A stretch of 64,000 nt of DNA from Methylobacterium cerastii (GTDB taxonomy: Bacteria > Pseudomonadota > Alphaproteobacteria > Rhizobiales > Beijerinckiaceae). Below, in pieces: positions 42,296 through 51,289 of the stretch. Each line of letters begins with the position of its first letter. The stretch's first letter is position 1. The DNA is taken from NCBI RefSeq assembly GCF_022179125.1, contig NZ_BPQG01000028.1, positions 1 through 64,000 on the forward strand, written 5' to 3'. The notes under the pieces were generated by a model. That model was given only the letters and a program-made list of their open reading frames with translations, was not told the origin of the DNA and ran no database searches. Both the position numbers and the translations under genes were made by a program.

Positions 42296-44854
42296 TCAGT
42301 ACTTGCGGATCAGCGGCTCCGGCATCGGCACCGGGTCGGCGCCGAAGGCGTAGCGGATGCCGCCGTAGATCGAGAGCGGCTGCGCCAGCGTCGTCGTGCG
42401 CGGGTCGTTGATGGTCAGGTTGCCGGCGATCGGGCCGCGCTCGGCGAAGGTGCCGAAGTTGGCGTAGCGGTTGTTGGTCAGGTTGGTGATCAGACCGAAA
42501 ACCTGAAGGTTCGGCGTGACTTGGTACGTCGTGTTGAGGCCGAGCACGAGGTAGGCCGGCAGCTTCGGGTTCAGGTTCGACTCGTCGCCGCGATAGTAGG
42601 CGGAGGAGAAGGCCTGGAGGTTCATGCCGAAGCGCCAGCCCGGCAGGACGAGGTAGTCGAAGCCGACCTTGAACTGGTGGTTGGGGATCAGCGGCACCTG
42701 GTTGCCGCGGCGGACGGCGATGGCGCCGTCGTCGGCGAGCGGGTTGTTGGGCGAGGACAGGGTGCCGTCGAACTGGAAGGTGGCGTCGATCAGCGCGTAG
42801 TTGGCGTAGACCGAGAGGTCGCCGCGAGTGTATTCGCCCGCGACCTCGATGCCCTGGCGCTGGGTCGCCGGCACGTTGACGAAGTAGCCCCGCGCCGCGT
42901 TGCCTGGCGTCGCGAGCTGGATGATGTCGTTGGCGAGGTCCGTGCGGAAGGCGCCGACCTTGTAGGTCACGAGCCCGCCGTCATAGAAATTCGGGATCTG
43001 GCCGCGGACGCCGACCTCGTAGGTCTGTCCGGTGACCTGCTTCAGGGGCGGGTCGGCGACCAGCGAGTTCGGCAGGAGGCACGGCCGGTCCGGGTTGGAG
43101 CAGGCGGTCTCGAGCGGCGTCGGCGCGCGGTTCGATTCCGAGTAGCCGCCGTAGAGCGACAGGCCGGGGGTGAAGCGGTAGGTCAGTCCCGCCAACGGGT
43201 TGATCTTGTTGTAGTAGTAGGTCCCGTTCACGTCCGGCGAGAAGCCGGTCTGGTCGTTGGTGGTCAGGCGGGCGAAGTTCAGGCGCGCGCCGGCGGTGAG
43301 CGACAGCGCGTCGGTCACGTCGAACGTGTCGGTGGCGTAGAGGCCCATGTAGAGGTTCGAGCCGATGACGTTCGAGGGCGCGATGCCGAGCGCGGCGGCG
43401 GTGCGCAACTGCGTGGTGCCGAGCCCGGGGACGGTGCCGTAATACGGGTTGTTCGGATCGGTGGTGACCGACAGGTTCGGGTTGATCACGCCGAGCGTGC
43501 TCGCCGACTTGAAGCTGAACTCGGCCACGTCGATGCTGCCGCCGACGACGAAGCTGTTGCCGAAGCCGAACACCTTGTCGCGGTTGGCCGCCTGCAGCGA
43601 GCCGCCGTAGCTCGTGGCCTCGGTCTTGGTCACGTCCAGCGTGCCGTAGGGGACGCCCGCGGTGAACGGGATCCGCTGGTTGTTCGCCCCGAGGATCGTG
43701 AACTGGTTGCGGAAGGCGAGCTGCGACTGGCCCGCCGCGCGGGTGAAGCCGTCATCCTCGAAGCAGAGGAAGCCGCGGTTGCTCGATTGGCGGCTGCAGT
43801 TCTCGAAGTTGCCGTCGTTGCCGTCGACGTAGGTGTTGCTGAAGCGGCGGAAGTAGGCGTTTCCGGCCAGGTCCCAGGTCGGCGAGATGTCGACGCGGCC
43901 GGTCAGCTGCATCGTGCCCATCTCGGTCGTCGTGGTCTGCGGGTAGGTGAAGATCGCCCGCGGGTCGACGTGGGTGAAGTCGACCGGGGTCGCGGCCGCC
44001 GCGCCGAAGAAGGTCCGCGCGAAGCCGCCGATCAGGTGGAACTCGGAATCGAGGGTGCGGTAGCCGAGGTCGGTGTAGAGGCGGCCGATCGTCGAGGGGC
44101 TCTCGTAGCGCCAGCCGCGGTCGTTGAGGCCGTCGCCGTTGAAGTAGAAGCTCCACGGCCCGATCACCTTGCCGTATTCGAGGCCGCCGGCGATGCGGCC
44201 GTCGGAGCCGCCGAGCGCGGTGACCTCGGTGCCCTGCCAGGTGAAGCCGTTCTTCATCTGGATGTTGACCGCGCCGCCGATGGCGTTGAGGCCGAAAACC
44301 GGGTTGCCGGTGACGATGTCGATGCGCTGGATCGCCGTCGGCGGGATCAGGTCGAACTGGACGGTGTCGCCGAAGGCTTCGTTGATGCGCACGCCGTTCT
44401 GGTAGACGGCGAGCCCCTGCGGCACGCCCTGCACGGGGGAGGCCTGGAAGCCGCGGTAGTTCACGTCGGTGCGGTTCGAGTTGCCCTGCGAGTCCGACAG
44501 GTTGAGGCCGGGCGTGCGCCGCGCCAGCGTCGCCACCGCGTTGAAGGTGCCGCGATCGATGTCGAGGTCGGCGGCCGTGACGGTCTCCACCGTGCTCGGG
44601 ATCTTGTAGAGCGGCTGCTCGCCGCCGCGCAGGCGCGGCGATCCGGCGGACGAGACAGGCGCCGCGCTCGGCGACACGATCGGGGTCGCGCCGAGCGGCG
44701 GGGCGGCCCGCGTGGAGCCCGAGCCCGAGCCGCCGACCGGCGTCGTCGACACGACGCTGATCTCCGACAGCGTCACCGAACTCTGTGCGTAGGCCGCACC
44801 CGGCAGCAACGCCACCGAGGCGATCAGGCTTCCACGAAGCGCCCGCATTGTCAT
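42296..44854 (-). CDS. lutH: TonB-dependent receptor, LutH-like (lanthanide-chelate uptake candidate)
   Basis: The 852-residue outer-membrane receptor has a signal peptide ending GAAYAQSS, TonB-box-like SEISVVSTTP, a plug with NLSDSQGNSNRTDVNYRGF and GNPVFGLNAIGGAVNIQMKNGF, and a barrel ending MPEPLIRKY rather than in Phe. In Methylorubrum extorquens the TonB receptor LutH is the last gene of the lut cluster and is needed for lanthanide uptake. The gene order here matches that cluster, which is the main basis for the name. The start is the ATG at 44854 after GGGGA. A 291-base gap separates it from the operon upstream, so it may have its own promoter. Confidence 0.8.
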   Translation of the reverse strand: MTMRALRGSLIASVALLPGAAYAQSSVTLSEISVVSTTPVGGSGSGSTRAAPPLGATPIVSPSAAPVSSAGSPRLRGGEQPLYKIPSTVETVTAADLDIDRGTFNAVATLARRTPGLNLSDSQGNSNRTDVNYRGFQASPVQGVPQGLAVYQNGVRINEAFGDTVQFDLIPPTAIQRIDIVTGNPVFGLNAIGGAVNIQMKNGFTWQGTEVTALGGSDGRIAGGLEYGKVIGPWSFYFNGDGLNDRGWRYESPSTIGRLYTDLGYRTLDSEFHLIGGFARTFFGAAAATPVDFTHVDPRAIFTYPQTTTTEMGTMQLTGRVDISPTWDLAGNAYFRRFSNTYVDGNDGNFENCSRQSSNRGFLCFEDDGFTRAAGQSQLAFRNQFTILGANNQRIPFTAGVPYGTLDVTKTEATSYGGSLQAANRDKVFGFGNSFVVGGSIDVAEFSFKSASTLGVINPNLSVTTDPNNPYYGTVPGLGTTQLRTAAALGIAPSNVIGSNLYMGLYATDTFDVTDALSLTAGARLNFARLTTNDQTGFSPDVNGTYYYNKINPLAGLTYRFTPGLSLYGGYSESNRAPTPLETACSNPDRPCLLPNSLVADPPLKQVTGQTYEVGVRGQIPNFYDGGLVTYKVGAFRTDLANDIIQLATPGNAARGYFVNVPATQRQGIEVAGEYTRGDLSVYANYALIDATFQFDGTLSSPNNPLADDGAIAVRRGNQVPLIPNHQFKVGFDYLVLPGWRFGMNLQAFSSAYYRGDESNLNPKLPAYLVLGLNTTYQVTPNLQVFGLITNLTNNRYANFGTFAERGPIAGNLTINDPRTTTLAQPLSIYGGIRYAFGADPVPMPEPLIRKY

Positions 44855-45145
44855 TCCCCAACCCCGAACCGACGAGCGGCGCGCCCCCTCTGCGGCGGGC
44901 TTACCCAGCACTGCTCGCCTTGCACTGCTTGAGCTGCACTCATGCAAGGCGCGTCGGGATCGGACAATCGCGGGACGACCGTGATCCGGCGGAAATCGCC
45001 GCTCACGGCGCCGTTACACGCCGAAACGGACGACCCGTGGTTCGCGTGCAACAGATTTTCTATGTCTCATCAAAGACTTAGGGAGTTTTCGGCAATGCTG
45101 CCCGGGAGGAATCGGCAACCCGGTTCCGGGTCGCCGGCTCTGGCT

Positions 45146-45775
45146 TCAAAGCCGGGCCTGGATCTTCTTGGCGATCTCGCCGAGTCGCTGCTCGAGGAGC
45201 TGCGGCACCTCGCAGACGTAGGTCAGCGACTGGCTGCGCTCCTGGAAGATCCGCCGGTCCCAGGCGAACTTGGTCTCGATCTCGGATTGCTCCTTCGAGA
45301 CCTCGCGGGCGTCGGCCGCGCTCGGGCCGTCCTTGGTCTGGCTGATGGTGTCGGCCTCGTCGCGGATGCGCTCGGCCATGCGGCGCTGCCCCTGCGCGTA
45401 GCGCGCGATACCGCCCATCACCTTGTCGCGCTCGCCGTTCACCACCTCGAACACCCCGGCGTAGACGAGGGCGAGGCCCTTGGCCTTGTCGGCCGCCGGC
45501 ACCTTGGCGACGTAGGCGTCGAGCAGCGGGTCGACCTCGTTGAGCTCGGTGCGGCGGGAGGCGAGCTTCTGGGCCAGCACCGCCGCGTCGTCGTCGTCGC
45601 CCCAGGCGCCGGCTCCGGCGATGTCCGGCCCGGTCCAGAACTGGCCGGGGCTCAGCGTCGCGACCTTGCGCTGGACGCAGGGCCAGTCGGGATCGGTCTT
45701 GGGTTGGGCCAGCACGGGGCCGGCGAGGCAGGCGAGGGCGACAACCGCCGCAGGGAGGATGCGAAAAACGATCAT
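45146..45775 (-). CDS. lutG: Exported protein, LutG-like
   Basis: The 209-residue protein has a signal peptide (FRILPAAVVALACLAGPVLAQ). The mature protein is helical and charged. DPDWPCVQRKVATLSPGQFW near the start and SLTYVCEVPQLLEQRLGEIA at the end place one Cys at each end, possibly a disulfide. The ATG overlaps the stop of the permease gene (ATGA), so it belongs to the ABC operon. In the M. extorquens lut cluster an exported protein occupies this same position between the permease and the TonB receptor. Its job is not known. Confidence 0.72.
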   Translation of the reverse strand: MIVFRILPAAVVALACLAGPVLAQPKTDPDWPCVQRKVATLSPGQFWTGPDIAGAGAWGDDDDAAVLAQKLASRRTELNEVDPLLDAYVAKVPAADKAKGLALVYAGVFEVVNGERDKVMGGIARYAQGQRRMAERIRDEADTISQTKDGPSAADAREVSKEQSEIETKFAWDRRIFQERSQSLTYVCEVPQLLEQRLGEIAKKIQARL

Positions 45776-46674
45776 GACGGGTCTCCGGCCGGGCCGCCAC
45801 GCCGGGCCATGATGCCGCGGCCGGGATCGTAGGCGACGACGGCGAGGGTGAAGAAGGCGAAGGTCACGCCGAGCACGACCGCGCAGGAGACCGGCTCGAA
45901 CTGCCCGTAGAGGGCGAAGCGCACGAGCTGGACGGCGTGGGTGAAGGGGTTGCACTCGCAGATCCAGTACAGGGTCTCCGAGGATTCGCGGATGCGCCAC
46001 AGCGGGTAGAGCGCCGAGGAGGCGAAGAACATCGGGAAGATCACGAAGTTCATCACGCTGGCGAAGTTCTCGAGCTGCTTGACCATCGACGACAGCAGCA
46101 GGCCAATCGACCCGAGCATCAGCCCGGCGGCGATGAAGGCCGGCAGCGCCGCGAGGTAGCCGACCGCCGGGATGTCGAGGTCCCAGAACCAGGCGATGGC
46201 CAGGAAGGCGTAGGCCTGCACCACCGAGACGGTGACGCCGGCGATCAGCTTGGCGAGGAGCAGCAGCCAGCGCGGATACGGGCTCGTGAGCAGCACCTTC
46301 ATCGAGCCGACCTCGCGGTCGTAGACCATCGAGAGCGAGGATTGCATGCCGTTGAACAGCTGGATCATCACCGCCAGCCCCGGCACCACGTAGACCTCGT
46401 AGAGGACGTAAGTCTGGTAGGGCGGCTCGATCGAGACGCCGAGCGTGTTGCGGAAGCCCGCCGCGAAGATGAACAGCCAGACCAGCGGCCGCACCAGCGC
46501 CGAGAAGAACCGCTCCTTCTGGTTGAAGAAGCGCAGCAGCTCGCGCCGGACGATGCCGCCGAGGCAGATCAGGTAGCCGACCGCGTCGAGCCGCCCGAGA
46601 TGGGCGGTCTCTCGCGGCGCGACCGGGCTCGTGGGAGAGGCGATCGTCGCAGACGTGCCGACTGGCGTGCTCAT
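45772..46674 (-). CDS. lutF: ABC-2 type transporter permease, LutF-like
   Basis: The 300-residue inner-membrane protein has six hydrophobic segments. It includes RPLVWLFIFAAGFRNTLG and the ABC-2 signature region MVYDREVGSMKVLLTSPYPRWLLLLAKLIAG. This type is annotated as the permease of the PQQ-dependent alcohol dehydrogenase-associated ABC system; the homologous gene in Methylorubrum is lutF. Its start and stop overlap the ATPase and LutG-like genes by four bases each. Confidence 0.88.
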   Translation of the reverse strand: MSTPVGTSATIASPTSPVAPRETAHLGRLDAVGYLICLGGIVRRELLRFFNQKERFFSALVRPLVWLFIFAAGFRNTLGVSIEPPYQTYVLYEVYVVPGLAVMIQLFNGMQSSLSMVYDREVGSMKVLLTSPYPRWLLLLAKLIAGVTVSVVQAYAFLAIAWFWDLDIPAVGYLAALPAFIAAGLMLGSIGLLLSSMVKQLENFASVMNFVIFPMFFASSALYPLWRIRESSETLYWICECNPFTHAVQLVRFALYGQFEPVSCAVVLGVTFAFFTLAVVAYDPGRGIMARRGGPAGDPS

Positions 46675-47453
46675 GCGGCCTCCCTGGCCGGCTTGGCCGG
46701 CTCAGACACGAGCCGGCGGAACGCCTCCTCGAGGGATTCGTCGGCCCGGCCGATGGTGCCGGCCTTTCCCCGCGCGACGATGCGGCCCTTGTGCAGCACC
46801 ACGGCGTCGTCCTCGGGCGCGATCTCCTCGAAGATGTGGGTCGCCCACAGCACCGAGAGCCCTTCCTCGCGCACGAGGGCGCGGACGATCGCGACGATGT
46901 CGGCGCGCGATTCGAGGTCGAGGCCGACGGTGGGCTCGTCGAGCAGGAGCAGGCTCGGATGGTGGACGAGGGAGCGCGCGATCTCGATGCGGCGCGATTG
47001 CCCGCCCGACAGCGTGCGCACCTTGTCGGCGCGCCGGTCCGTCAGCCCGACCCGGTCGAGCAGCCCCGCGATCCGGGCCTTGGCGGCCTTGCGCGGGATG
47101 CCGTGCAGGGCCGCGTGATAGAGCAGGTTCTGCTCGACGGTGAGGTCGGTGTCCAAGGTCCGCGCCTGGAACACCACGCCGAGGCGGGCGAGCGCCCGCG
47201 ACGGCTCGCGGTCGAGGGCGTGGCCGAAGATCGCGACCCGGCCGTCGCGGTTGTTGTAGAGCCGGGTGATCAGCGAGAACAACGTGGTCTTGCCGGCGCC
47301 GTTCGGCCCGAGCAGCGCCATGAAGCGCCCGCGCTCCACGGTGATCGACACGTCCGACAGCGCCCGGCGCGCGCCGAAGCTGTGGCTGACGGAGGCCACC
47401 TCGAGCGCCGGAACCTCGCCTGTGGCGCCCGCGCCCACTGCGCCCGCGCTCAT
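46671..47453 (-). CDS. lutE: ABC transporter ATP-binding protein, LutE-like
   Basis: The 260-residue ATPase has Walker A LLGPNGAGKTTLFS (about residue 50), Q-loop VVFQARTL, signature RTLSGGQSRRIEIARSL, Walker B LLLLDEPTVGLD and the switch His in LWATHIFEE. It energises the partner permease. LutE in M. extorquens is required for lanthanide-dependent growth. The ATG overlaps the stop of the small exported gene (ATGA). An Arg-rich upstream in-frame extension was not used. Confidence 0.9.
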   Translation of the reverse strand: MSAGAVGAGATGEVPALEVASVSHSFGARRALSDVSITVERGRFMALLGPNGAGKTTLFSLITRLYNNRDGRVAIFGHALDREPSRALARLGVVFQARTLDTDLTVEQNLLYHAALHGIPRKAAKARIAGLLDRVGLTDRRADKVRTLSGGQSRRIEIARSLVHHPSLLLLDEPTVGLDLESRADIVAIVRALVREEGLSVLWATHIFEEIAPEDDAVVLHKGRIVARGKAGTIGRADESLEEAFRRLVSEPAKPAREAA

Positions 47454-47704
47454 CGCGCGAGCGTCCGCTTGGCGTCGCCGACGGCGTCGAGGCACTCGTC
47501 GAACTCGCCCTCCCCCTGCTCGCGCTCGGCCACGCGCAGGGCCTTGCGCAGCTTCGGCAGCGCCGCCTCGGGCGGGCCCTTGGCCAGCGCGTCCTTGATC
47601 AGGGCGATGCCGTCGGCGCAGGCGGCCTTGTCGTCGGCGAGGGCGGGGCTGGTCAGGAGGAGGCCGGCGAGGACAAGCGCGCGCATCATGTCACGGTGTG
47701 TCAT
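47450..47704 (-). CDS. Small exported protein, LutD-position
   Basis: The 84-residue protein has a signal peptide (MMRALVLAGLLLTSPALAD). The mature part has about 65 residues with two cysteines (KAACADGIALIKDALAKG and GEFDECLDAVGDAKRTLA) in a helical hairpin pattern. The ATG at 47704 overlaps the stop of the upstream gene, and its own stop overlaps the ATPase start, so it is firmly in the operon. Its place corresponds to the fourth gene of the lut cluster. No metal-binding loop is evident, though several acidic residues are present. Confidence 0.72.
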   Translation of the reverse strand: MTHRDMMRALVLAGLLLTSPALADDKAACADGIALIKDALAKGPPEAALPKLRKALRVAEREQGEGEFDECLDAVGDAKRTLAR

Positions 47705-48150
47705 TTCACGGTGATCGTGCCGGCCACGCCCTTCGCTTCGAGGCCGCGGGCTTCCCAGGTGTACTTGCCCGGCTTGATCGCCACGAACTCGATCGCGATC
47801 TCGCCCGGGTCGTCGAACTCGAAGTGGTCCGGCGGGCCGCCGCCGTGGATCTCCTTGTGCTCGATCACGATCTGGTTCCACCAGATGTAGCGGAAGAACT
47901 CGGTCGCGTAGAACTTGTATTCCTGGTGGCCCTTGGCGACGATCCGCAGCCGGTAGGCCTTGCCGGATTCGAGCTCGATGTCCTTGTTCTCGACGACGAA
48001 GTCGTTGCCCTCGTCGTTGCCGAGGACGAGGTCGGGCAGGTTCTCGCGCTTCTTGGTGAGGTCGAGCGCGAGCGCCGGACCGGCCGCGAGGATCGCGGCC
48101 AGCCCCAAAATCGCCGATCCCGAAACCGCCCGTCGAAGTCGTCGTGTCAT
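47701..48150 (-). CDS. Exported beta-rich protein, LutC-position (cupredoxin-like fold possible)
   Basis: The 149-residue protein has a signal peptide (GLAAILAAGPALALDL). The mature sequence alternates short beta strands: DFVVENKDIELESGKAYRLR, EYKFYATEFFRYIWWNQIV, then PDHFEFDDPGEIAIEFVAIK and KYTWEARGLEAKGVAGTITV. The pattern resembles a cupredoxin-type sandwich, but the usual Cys/Met copper ligands are missing. An acidic cluster (DDPGE) and several His/Glu residues could bind a hard cation; that is inference. It is third in the lut-like operon, 49 bases after the beta-propeller gene. Confidence 0.7.
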   Translation of the reverse strand: MTRRLRRAVSGSAILGLAAILAAGPALALDLTKKRENLPDLVLGNDEGNDFVVENKDIELESGKAYRLRIVAKGHQEYKFYATEFFRYIWWNQIVIEHKEIHGGGPPDHFEFDDPGEIAIEFVAIKPGKYTWEARGLEAKGVAGTITVK

Positions 48151-48199
48151 CCGGTTCCCCCCGCGCTGCCGTCGACGGCAATCCTGCGTGCGAAAAAGG

Positions 48200-49183
48200 T
48201 CAGTTCGGCGAGATCGCCACGCCCCAGGGCAGCAGGCCGACCGGGATGCTCTTCACCACCTTCTCCGCCGCCACGTCGATCACCGAGACGTCGTTGGAGG
48301 TCCCGTTGGTGGAGAACAGCATCGCCTGGTCCGGGGTGAAGGCGAGCTGCCAGACGCGCTGGCCGACCGGCAGGTACTTCTGCACGTCGTAGGTCTTGGC
48401 ATCGATCACCGCGACGCGGTTGGCCGGCCCGAGCGCGACGAAGGCCTTGGTCCCGTCCTTGGTGATGCGGATGCCCACCGGCTGGATCGCCTCGTCGTTC
48501 ACGCTCGGGATCTTGAAGGTGATCTTCTTCACCACGCGGCGCGCGGCCACGTCGATCACGCTCACGGTGCCGCCGACCTCGGCCGAGACCCAGAGGAACT
48601 TGCCGTCGGCGGTGAACTCGGCGAAGCGCGGGCGCGCGTCGACGAGCACGTTGTCGATCACCTGGAAGGTCTTGGTGTCGATGAAGTGGGCCATGTTGGT
48701 GGTCTCGGAGGTGTTGACCAGCACCTTTCCGTCCGGCGACAGGCCCATCCCCTCCGGCTCGACGCCGACGGGGATCTCGGCCAGCACCTTGTTCTTCTCG
48801 ATGTCGATGATCGTGACCTGGCTGTCGTCCTCGTTGGCGACGTAGAGCGGGTTGCCGCTGCGATCGAGGATGAACTGCTCGGGGTCGGGGCCGGAACGGA
48901 GCGAGCGCACCACCTTGCCGGTGGCGGCGTCGAGCACGTCGATGCGGTCGTCGTCGCTGGCGCAGACGAAGACCTCCTTGCCGTCCCGGCTGACGGTGAT
49001 GCCGCGCGGGCGGCGCCCGACCTTCCAGGTCCCGGTCACCGCCATCGTCGCGGTGTCGATCACGCTGACCGAGTTGCCCTTCTCGTTGGAGACGTAGACC
49101 GTGTAGGCCTCGGCCGGCGCCGAGCCCAGAAGCGTCGCGCCGAGCGCGGCGAGCCCCAACCCTGCTTTCACGCAGCGGTCCAT
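48200..49183 (-). CDS. Periplasmic YVTN beta-propeller protein, LutB-like
   Basis: The 327-residue protein has a signal peptide ending PAEAY. It consists of seven or so YVTN/NHL-type repeats (YVSNEKGNSVSVIDTATM, YVANEDDSQVTIIDIEKN, WVSAEVGGTVSVIDVAAR and others). This type is annotated as a beta-propeller associated with PQQ-dependent alcohol dehydrogenase systems. It is second in the lut-like operon, which corresponds to lutB. A second YVTN propeller lies at 55519-56514 in the divergent operon. The start is the ATG before DRCVKAG. Confidence 0.82.
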   Translation of the reverse strand: MDRCVKAGLGLAALGATLLGSAPAEAYTVYVSNEKGNSVSVIDTATMAVTGTWKVGRRPRGITVSRDGKEVFVCASDDDRIDVLDAATGKVVRSLRSGPDPEQFILDRSGNPLYVANEDDSQVTIIDIEKNKVLAEIPVGVEPEGMGLSPDGKVLVNTSETTNMAHFIDTKTFQVIDNVLVDARPRFAEFTADGKFLWVSAEVGGTVSVIDVAARRVVKKITFKIPSVNDEAIQPVGIRITKDGTKAFVALGPANRVAVIDAKTYDVQKYLPVGQRVWQLAFTPDQAMLFSTNGTSNDVSVIDVAAEKVVKSIPVGLLPWGVAISPN

Positions 49184-49336
49184 TCGCGATCCTCCCCCTC
49201 GTGTCTCGCAGGCTTGGCGCTCTGACGGCGCCGAAACCCTATTGCCCGACAGTGTAGTGCGTTTCGCCCGCGTGGCGAGGGCGGCGGAACGGCGCGTTCC
49301 CCCTGCCCTCAAGCGCGGTCACGGGAACTTGCGTGG

Positions 49337-50626
49337 TCACGGGAACTTGCAGGTCGTCTCGGGCAGGTCGGTCCCGAGGGTGTCGAGCGGCGTGCGCTGG
49401 TGCAGGAAGCCCTGCTCGGGCGCCACCGAGACCAGCGCCTTGGGCTGCACCACGATCAGCGGCTGGCGCAGCTGGTGGTCCCAGGGGCGGAAGCTGAGCG
49501 ACACGCCCTTGTAGGCGGGCAGGCCGAAGGCCGGGTCGACGAGGGAGGCGGCGAGCACCGACGGGTCGGCGCTCTTCTTGGCCGTCCCGGCGTCGCCGAC
49601 GACGCGGACCGCGGCCCAGACCTGGTAGTCCAGCGGCCGCATCAGCCGGCCCGACAGGCGGCGGAAGCGGTTTTGCGCCTGGGCGGCGCCCCAGGTCTCC
49701 AGCACCGGCGACCAGGTGGTGGCGATAAGCCCCTGCGTGCCGCCGACGGGCCGCGGGTCGACGGTGCGATAGGGGACGTAGTCGCCCCAGTCCGCCTCCT
49801 CGTCGGCCACGATCGCCATGTCGTAGTCGAGCCCGCGGGTGAAGACCATCGCCTCGGCGCGGGTCGGCGTGTCGCCCCGCGCCTTGGCCAGCGGCCCGAA
49901 GGTCCAGGGCTTCTCCGCCGTGACCTTGAGGGCGAACTTCCTCGCCGAGTTGCGCATCGCGTCGGCGTAGAGCTTGTCCGCGTCGGTCGGGCCGACGATC
50001 AGGAACACCTTCCGCCAGCGCATGACGGTGAGGTACTGCGCCAGCGCATCGGTCTGCATCGCCCGGCTCGGGGCGATGTGGAACACGTTCCTGCGGCAGT
50101 CGGCGCCGCGCAGGCGGTCGTCGGGCGCCGCGGCGTTCAGGACGACAGCTCCCTTGCCGTCGGCCTTGGCCGCCTCCGAGACGGCGACCACCTCGTCGGC
50201 CGGCAGCGCCAGGACGAGGAAGCGGATACCCTTGCCGAGCAGCGCCTTGGCCGCGTCGACCGCGGAGGGACCGCCCTCGGTGAGCGCGATCTCGTCCAGC
50301 GCGTAGCTCTGCTTGGTGAAGCGGCCGGTGGTGTTGTTGTCGGCAATCGCCATCTTCGCGCCGGCCAGCCCCTCGTCCTCGGGGGCGGCCTCGGCATCGT
50401 AGGAGGACGGCGCGGGCTGCGGCCGGTAGATCAGGCCGACATGGGTGGCGGCCGCCTCCGCGGGCGCGGCCGGGGCGGCGGCGGGTTCCTGCGCCATCGC
50501 CGGGCCGGCGAGACCGAGGGCGACGAGCATCGCGGCGCCGAGGGAAGGTGCAGGATCGTGCAGGATGGCGAGCATGGGGGCGAGCCGTAACAGCATTCCG
50601 GGGGCGGACTCAAACGCTAAGCGCAT
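49337..50626 (-). CDS. lutA: ABC substrate-binding protein of the PQQ/lut system, LutA-like
   Basis: The 429-residue periplasmic protein has a signal region LGAAMLVALGLAGPAMAQEP preceded by about 30 residues, so the true start may be a later ATG (50596 or 50575). The mature part has a type I binding-protein fold (HVGLIYRPQPAP..., FLVLALPADEVVAVSEAAKA, KVFLIVGPTDADKLYADAM). Family members accompany the PedC-like ABC transporter in PQQ-alcohol dehydrogenase loci; in M. extorquens LutA heads the lanthanide cluster. The last codons and stop lie in an 18-bp tandem duplication. Confidence 0.85.
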   Translation of the reverse strand: MRLAFESAPGMLLRLAPMLAILHDPAPSLGAAMLVALGLAGPAMAQEPAAAPAAPAEAAATHVGLIYRPQPAPSSYDAEAAPEDEGLAGAKMAIADNNTTGRFTKQSYALDEIALTEGGPSAVDAAKALLGKGIRFLVLALPADEVVAVSEAAKADGKGAVVLNAAAPDDRLRGADCRRNVFHIAPSRAMQTDALAQYLTVMRWRKVFLIVGPTDADKLYADAMRNSARKFALKVTAEKPWTFGPLAKARGDTPTRAEAMVFTRGLDYDMAIVADEEADWGDYVPYRTVDPRPVGGTQGLIATTWSPVLETWGAAQAQNRFRRLSGRLMRPLDYQVWAAVRVVGDAGTAKKSADPSVLAASLVDPAFGLPAYKGVSLSFRPWDHQLRQPLIVVQPKALVSVAPEQGFLHQRTPLDTLGTDLPETTCKFP

Positions 50627-50743
50627 GTCGGTCCAAACGTTCAGCGCGCACCGATCATTGCAAAAACAACCCGCCGCGCGACCTTATGCCGGGAAGCGGC
50701 CGGCGTTGCGGTCGTCCCCGATGCCTCCGACCGGAGTTCCGTC
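50627..50743. promoter_or_regulatory. Divergent promoter region between the lut-like and C1-cofactor operons
   Basis: This 117-base gap separates two long divergent operons, so both promoters must be here. AT-richer patches are CATTGCAAAAACAAC (50655-50670) and the segment near 50680. A GGAG ribosome site precedes the DUF2380-like start. I cannot assign a regulator. Co-regulation of lanthanide uptake and C1-cofactor genes is plausible from the layout alone. Confidence 0.4.
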
Positions 50744-51289
50744 ATGATCCCACGCGGCAAAATCGTTCGCGGTATGATGCTTCGCGCGGCGGTGCCCCTC
50801 GCGCTCGCCGCCGCCTGCCATCCGGGCGCGGCGGCGGCCGACCCGATGAAGGCGGCGATCTTCCCCGTCGAGCTGTTCGATCCGGGCGTCGTCGGCGGGC
50901 GCAAGGCCCGGCCGGACGAGGTGCGCAAGCTCGCCCTCGTCACCGAGGAGCTGCGCAGCGCGCTCAAGGACAAGGGCGGCCTGGAGCCCGTCGACACCGC
51001 GCCGCAGGCGGCCGAGGTGAACAAGCAGGGGCCGCTCCACAAGTGCGACGGCTGCGCCGCCCCGATCGCCAAGGCCCTGGGTGCGGATCTCGCCGTGACC
51101 GGTTATGTGGAGAAGGGATCGGGCCAGATCTTCAACCTCAACGTCGCGATCGCCGACGCCGCCACAGGCAAGGTGGTGCGCGGCGGGCAGGTGGTGATCC
51201 GGGCCGACACCGACGACACCTGGACGCATGCCATGCGCTGGATCGTCAAGAACCGCCTTCTCGCCGAGCCCCTGCCCGGCAAATCGTGA
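50744..51289 (+). CDS. Exported DUF2380-type protein
   Basis: The 181-residue protein has a signal peptide (MLRAAVPLALAAACHPGAAAA). The mature part begins KAAIFPVELFDPG and has CDGCAAPIAKALGADLAVTGYVEKGSGQIFNLNVAIADA, the domain often annotated DUF2380, and a CxxC pair. Such proteins recur next to PQQ or C1-metabolism genes, but no function is established. The start at 50744 has GGAG seven bases upstream. The stop overlaps the next start (TGATG). Confidence 0.78.
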   Translation: MIPRGKIVRGMMLRAAVPLALAAACHPGAAAADPMKAAIFPVELFDPGVVGGRKARPDEVRKLALVTEELRSALKDKGGLEPVDTAPQAAEVNKQGPLHKCDGCAAPIAKALGADLAVTGYVEKGSGQIFNLNVAIADAATGKVVRGGQVVIRADTDDTWTHAMRWIVKNRLLAEPLPGKS

